From contig NC_080417.1 in the NCBI RefSeq assembly GCF_029873635.1, forward strand, positions 33,592,214 to 33,656,213: 64,000 nt of DNA. The letters run 5' to 3'. The stretch is from Malania oleifera (Eukaryota > Streptophyta > Magnoliopsida > Santalales > Ximeniaceae). Shown one piece after another: positions 58,378 to 64,000 of this stretch. The notes under the pieces were generated by a model. The model was not told the DNA's origin, did no database searches, and saw only the letters and a program-made list of their open reading frames with translations. A program made the position numbers and the translations under genes. How positions within the stretch are numbered: position 1 is the stretch's first letter; every line of letters starts with the position of its first letter.

Positions 58378-60812
58378 AAGAGGGGGGTGAATTGGGAATT
58401 TATTATTTCTTTATACCCTCTTTAATTAATTCTTTCTTAACTCTTTTTGGTTTCCACAAACACACATACAAAGTTGGTTTACAATCACAAGTTCAGTGGA
58501 AAATTAATTTAGTTATAATCCTTTATGAATGAGAGTTCTAACTTGAATACTTCTTTCAGCAATTTAGTTCAACCAACCAAGATTCACAATATATAATGAA
58601 TTCTGTAATGCTTCCAAGATTTAGCAATTGAGTAACTCAAAGTAAAGTTTAAGAATGTAACTAATAAAATCCCTATATTAGTGAGCTTGATTTCTCAATA
58701 TTAAGCACAATGTAAATTTCCAACACTCTTCCAAAAACTCAGAATTTAAATAAACTTTCAATTAATGAGTCTTGGGTGTTAACCAATCAACGTACTCCCT
58801 TATGGTTTCCGCAATAAATATTGATCAACCAACATACTCCCTTTTTGGTTTCCGCAATCTCAAAGTTAAATTAATTTTTAGTTTATTTGTAATTCAATCC
58901 ACGTAGTTTATATGAATAGAAAAATTAAATTCCAACCGCGCAGTTTATATGTGTTGAAAATTAAATGAGAGTAAGGAAGAGAGTGAGACTTCTTATGGGG
59001 CAGAGAAGGCCCTACCGATCCTTACGGGCTAGATCAACCCCCCCTTAGGCCACACTTGGAATACAATAGACAATTTAAATTTGCGTACAATTTTAATGCT
59101 TCTAAATACAAGCATATTTTGTACCGATATGCACATGCAATAATCAATGCACCTCAAATAGATAGGAGCTATAAGCTCAGTGCAACAATGTGTAATCACA
59201 CTCAATCTAATGTCAATAGTCAATCAAGCACAAGACTGTATTCTTAAACAATCTTTGAAACAATATATCAATATATCTCAATCTTACGTAGGGTTTCAAA
59301 GATTTCCAAATAGTGTAATTAAAATATCTCAATAATGATTTTCTTAAAAATCTAGCACAAGGGATATTTGTAATATAAGCTTGTCAAAAATAGTTTTTAC
59401 AAGAACACAATACGAGCTCAAGAGTCTTGCAATAATAATGCAAAGACTCACAAGCTCTCAAAATTTTCCCCACAAATGAGTTTATGGATTAAAAAAAATG
59501 GGGAAAATTTATAGCTTACTCTCACTAGAAAATCAACACTCAATCAACACAAAGAGAGTATAGCTTGTCTAAGGAATTATAGGTACTCTCAAGATAATCT
59601 CACTCAACAAGATTTTGCAAAGAAATAAGTAAAGGAGGAGTATTCTGGCTTGGAGTATGAAGAAGGGCTCTCAAGAAATTCAGAGAAAATATTTGCTAAT
59701 TGAATTCCTAATCACTCACTAATCTTTCAAATGACCCCATATATATAGACATTGGTCAAAATTATAACCGTTGGGGGACATAGATGAAATTTTAAAAAAG
59801 ATTAAGTATGGTTAATAAAAAATAACCACGTTTTAACCTCGGTAAAATTCAAGCAACCTGAGAGGTTCGGTCGACCATTTTTAAGGTTTGGTCGACCGAA
59901 TTGCTCAGTTCGGTCGACTAGGGTGTTTTTGAACAGAGGTGTTGGTCGACCAGTCTTGAGGCGATTTTGGAACCTCCGAGGTTTGGTCGATCAGGCTAAG
60001 TTTGGTTGACCGAATTTGGATGTTTAGTTGACCGGGCCATTTTTCAACTTCAAGTTCAGTCGACCAGGGCGTTAGGATTTTCCCACGTGCCAATTCGGTC
60101 GATTAGGACGTTGACATTCATTTTCAGGACAATCGACCAAATGGTCAAACTTTTGACCCTAAGGAGGTTTGGTTGACCTAAGTGTCTCTGTGTGTTAGGG
60201 TTTGGTCGGCCAAACACACTAAAAATGTGTATTTCGGTCTAGATTTAAATCAAAAATTTCCCCTAATAGCATATGTGATAATAGGGACTTTCTAAGTGCT
60301 AGTGCAAGGACCTAGGGTCTTTATTAAGGTCTTTTTACTTAGTCCCAAAAATATGACGTCGATCGACCGAATCCCTAAGGTCAATATATGGTCTTGAGCT
60401 TATAAGTTCCTCCATGCATGATATACAGATTATCACGGACCGATAATTAATTATTACAGACCCAATGAATTGAATATGAATTACAAAGAAATTGGACACT
60501 TTGGGTCTTCTTTTTCTTCAAGCCACTATGTGCCACCATATGATTTTGCCAATTTGATCCTACACACAAACTTGGCAAACATTAAATACCTTGTATTTGT
60601 CATTATCAAAAACGAGATAGGACTCAAAAAGTCAACATGTTCTTTGAGCTTTCATTTCTTTTTCATGTATTCTTGCAATAAGCTTTGTGATAACTTTGAA
60701 CTTGAGCTTAAAAACCTGATTCCTAAAGTATCATCACTTTCAACAAAACATGTTAATTTGCCTTTTATTTGTTATCATCAAAACAAGATTAGTAAGCCAT
60801 GTTAGGCCAACA
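58378..60812 (-). mobile_element. Copia (Sirevirus-type) solo LTR, minus strand
   Basis: Minus strand start TGTTGGCCTAACATGG (60812); the end is near GGGAATACA (58378), about 2.4 kb. It contains the R/U5 block around 58990-59040, the CACCCCCCTCTTGGG stretch near the end, and a dense cluster of TTCGGTCGACC-like motifs (59850-60380). There is no internal region on either side and both flanks are gypsy LTR sequence. The end on the left is approximate and I could not match target duplications. Confidence 0.75.
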
Positions 60813-61741
60813 ATACCACCAGAGTACTATATTACACGTCCAAAAAGGAATTTTCGTCTATCCATATCACATAACTATAATTTTAAAACAACATAAGCTT
60901 AAAGACTTTAAAGATCTTACAAGAATTCACACTACACTACGCTAACCAACCCTGCCTTGAGCTCGCTAAGCCCGATCACACGACGGTCCTGAAAAATGAG
61001 TTGTATATTGGGGTGAGACACTTCTTAGTAAGGACGAATAAACTATTATCTGTGTGTGTCTATCATAAGTTTTAATGTATACAAAATATGGCTGTTTGTT
61101 AATCAACAACAATTGAGAAGACACATGCAAACTGTACTCACACATACATAATCATTCATAAGCGAGAGTTCGCGAGGATTGGGGAGATTACAAGCCCATA
61201 ACATGTAATGCCCCTTTGCTCTGATACCGTTTGTAACTTTGCCCTTTTTATTTGGGTGTGGCTATAACTGATACTGATCAGGGCACTCACCTTACTCAGC
61301 AAGCCCTCAAGCGGATAGTCTTACTTTGCCATAATCATTCATGCATTTTAATTCACATACATGTATACCATAGTACATCCACATTTACCATACATTCAAT
61401 CCAAATTCATGCACTCACACCTATAATTGAAAAGGCACATTTACTTCACAACTCGTGGTTCTTAGGGCATCCTTCCCCATCATTCCCTCCACGTTCTTAC
61501 TTCACACACTTCCACAGTCACAACACACACAACCTTATTCATAGTAAAACAATAAAACAACCTCTTCATGTCTGCCAACGTCTTGCCCCTATATAATTGA
61601 AAATATAACTACCTCCTCAAGTCCTGCCAACATTATATTGCGATTTATAACAGTTACAATATAACGAACTCCTCTCTCTTGTCAACGTTATATTGACATT
61701 TACATGAATAACAGTATATCAAATCGGTTAAACACTCCATA
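60813..61741 (-). mobile_element. Gypsy LTR fragment (minus strand, middle part)
   Basis: Continues the LTR begun at 58236; contains GGGGTGAGACACTTCTTAGTAAGG (61012-61035, a block shared with LTRs B and C) and the GGGCACTCACCTTACTCAGC block near 61281, also present at 9480 in the solo LTR. Three local units with CCTCNNNTCNTGCCAACGT lie at 61560-61690. Confidence 0.7.
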
Positions 61742-63481
61742 GTGTTGAATTTTTTAGTACGATACCATTTTGATAATAACAAAACACAATTATCTCATCT
61801 GTGCATTGAGCCTTTTAGTGGGATCATTATTTAGTATGCATAGATGATACGAATACTATGGAAGCCATGAGGAACTTGAAGCGCATTCAACCCGACACAT
61901 TCCATGAAATTAAAAGAGCAAAACGATGAAGATACTTCAGATTTTCAGTTGTAATGTGTGTTTAGTCTCACTTGTATTTACATATTTCATAAGATATAAT
62001 CAAGAGCTCAAAATGAAAAATCTATTTACATTAGTTCAGATTGGATGGACATTTAGAGGCAAAATAGAGGCCTCGGTGACAAACCTCTTGGCCTCGTCGA
62101 GGAATTCATAAAGGCCACTCGGCGACGAACTAATGTACTCATCGATGAGAAAATAATGAGTCCTCATTTTTCTCATACAGGCCATTCGGCGACCAACCCA
62201 TGTTCTCGTTGACGAGTCTGTCGGGCAAACTGATGCTCCAACGCTTAACGGGTAGATTTTTTATTAACAAAAATAAGTTTTTAATGAGCCAACAATCAAG
62301 ATACGCCCATCTACCGACCATGTTTAAAAATACCAACCCTAAACCCTAGTTGAACAACTTTTGCATATCATGCCAACACCCTATCACGTTCATACATTGT
62401 TTTGGGCATTCTCTCAACTTTTCAAGAGCATTCCCGCACACATCCTACAAGCACGTTTTGATATTGAGGTTTGGTATACAAGGTTTTATATTTGGGTATT
62501 TAATCTTCATTGTAAAAGTTTTTATTCTCTCATATTTTTATTTAATATCTTATTGAGAGTAAGAACTCTAGTTCTTCATCGATTTATTATTTGAAATCTT
62601 TATTTGGAAAAAGTTCTGCTAGAGTTTAAATCTTTGAAAGCATTCATGTTTATACTTTATTCAAAGATTTCATCATATTCCATTATTACAAAAACTATTT
62701 GAGAACAAATCCTAAAATCTCCAAAATACATATTTTTGAGATATCTTTTGTGGAGAAATTTTTAATAAAGTTTAGATCTTTGGAGCAAACATATCATATA
62801 TATTTTTATGTACAAAGATAATATATTTGATTATTGCAAAAATATAATTAAAAACATCACATACACTCATTGAGTTTCAAGTTATATCATATGAATGTGT
62901 TTTAGGAATTTTATTGCACTCATTAGCTTGTTCATAAGCATTTAAGTATTCATGAATTTCATTCAATTATCGTTAATGGTTCGGGTTGTGAATCGGGAAG
63001 GAGGAAGCTACGCCTTTTGTAAGCAACAGAGTAGGAGGAAGTTGTGCCTCTTATAAGCAGCGGGTTTGTAACGGGAAGCTCCGCGCGAGTTTAAGGAGCG
63101 GTTTAGTGGAATCTTTGGGTGTTTTGCCTAAGGCGAGGACGTAGGCCGAGTTTGACTGAACCTCATTAAAAATTCAGTGTCTGTGCTCTCTCTCTCTCTC
63201 TCTCTCTCTCTTTTCATTTTCGCACTTATGTTCATATTCAATGTGTTGTGCATGTTTTAGATATTCACATATCTGAATATCTATAATACTTGAGATTAAT
63301 TGGGTGATATTGAATTGGTTGAGATATTCACTGTCTAAATTAATTTAATTGTGTAATACTAAAATCTATGTATCTCTAAACTTGTGTTTGTATGGTTGGG
63401 TTTTCAATTAAAGATTAAAATACCAAAATAATTTTAAATACCCAATTCACTCCCTTTTTTTGGGATTACACCTAAATTAAC
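61742..63481 (+). mobile_element. Copia solo LTR, plus strand
   Basis: Starts TGTTGAATTTTTTAG and ends GGGATTACACCTAAATTAACA; about 1.74 kb. It contains CTCGTCGAGG/CTCATCGATGAG-type motifs (62060-62230), the leader/R region with AAGCAACAGAGTAGGAGGAAG (63021) and the block AAGGCGAGGACGTAGGCCG near 63130, then a CT run (63187-63212). Its layout is closest to the copia LTR at 29272-31375. Gypsy LTR sequence lies on both sides. Target duplications were not identifiable. Confidence 0.78.
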
Positions 63482-63867
63482 ACACAACAATCACAACCAG
63501 TTTATTATAAAGAGTTAATCTCATGTCACACGATTTAAGCATTAAACCATAATTTAATAAACTGAGATGGTCAACCCTACTCACTTTGATCCTTTATAAA
63601 ATATGTATAACGATTCAAAACCAATAATTTATTCTGATTAGAACGTTCAGAAAATCCATTACTATAACCCTATGTTCATATACTTTAGTTTAATTGGTTA
63701 GTTTTGAAAATAATAGTCATTTACATAACCTTAAGCTCAAATACTCCTTTTAAAACGGATAGGTTTTGAAACAAAAGCAGTATTCATATACATAAACCTA
63801 TATACTCCATTTTAACCGGTAGAATTTACAAAAAAAAAAATCGACATAATTTATTCCCCTTACCTGT
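63482..63867 (-). mobile_element. Gypsy LTR fragment (minus strand, continuing)
   Basis: A/T-rich stretch ending with the complement of the GGNAATA...CAGGTA block that lies in the middle of related LTRs (compare 13618-13638). Assignment rests on position and this short block. Confidence 0.45.
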
Positions 63868-64000
63868 TGTCGACACCCCAATTTTAACCAGGCTACCCTG
63901 AGGAAACCTGGTGTAAAAAAAGTTGACTTCGAATCCCGAAAATTGGAGGACCCTGCTTGAAAAAACCCGATGTTTTTAATTGAGTCCCGGTGTTTTAAGT
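63868..64000 (+). mobile_element. Probable start of another gypsy LTR, cut by window end
   Basis: TGTCGACACCCCAATTTTAA at 63868 resembles the LTR start of large plant gypsy elements, which begin TGTCGACACCCC. Only 133 bases are visible, so the family is tentative. Confidence 0.4.

Overview
The window is nuclear DNA of a flowering plant, most likely a eudicot. It is AT-rich, built mainly of long terminal repeat (LTR) retrotransposons nested in one another, and holds one intact spliced host gene. That gene is a tubby-like F-box protein (TLP) on the minus strand, with coding exons from 42532 down to 40621 and a non-coding first exon near 43334-43780. I see no sign of prokaryotic or organellar origin. 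Apart from the TLP gene, every recognisable coding stretch is a broken transposable-element gene.

Left block, 1-17476. A minus-strand Sirevirus-type Ty1/copia element (LTR 1-2069, reverse transcriptase/RNase H remnants 2960-3391 and 12276-12850) was split by an Athila-like Ty3/gypsy element (3392-12270). That element keeps two LTRs and a protease fragment but has lost gag, RT and integrase. Its right LTR was in turn split by a complete minus-strand gypsy solo LTR (8650-11178). A plus-strand gypsy LTR with primer-binding site (12851-15326) cuts the copia RT, and a copia LTR (15327-17476) follows.

Central block, 17477-35410. A degenerate plus-strand chromovirus-like gypsy element (A) runs from a truncated 5' LTR through gag, protease, RT, RNase H and integrase to a truncated 3' LTR (29271). 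A copia mini-element (21839-25249) with perfect GACCT target duplications sits between its protease and RT. A copia LTR (29272-31375), an Athila-like LTR (31494-33081) and a remnant of a different, short-LTR copia element (33082-35032) follow.

Low-repeat island, 35411-44464. AT-rich intergenic DNA holds a small hAT-type MITE (36438-36850), a short hairpin (37058-37180) and the TLP gene with its 5' UTR intron.

Right block, 44465-64000. Two minus-strand gypsy units share one LTR (45313-47647). A plus-strand gypsy integrase and 3' LTR (52007-55135) abut them. Next come a CACTA-like palindromic repeat cluster (55390-55981) and a frameshifted hAT transposase (56220-58202). Last is a minus-strand gypsy LTR split by two copia solo LTRs (58378-60812, 61742-63481) and cut at 63868 by the start of another LTR.

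The only expected host function is the TLP protein. The rest records insertion, LTR-LTR recombination, internal deletion and decay. The least expected signals are clusters of short GTCGA-cored, often palindromic motifs in the LTRs of several unrelated families, a GC-AG intron in the TLP gene, and LTR-bounded junctions that imply ectopic recombination.
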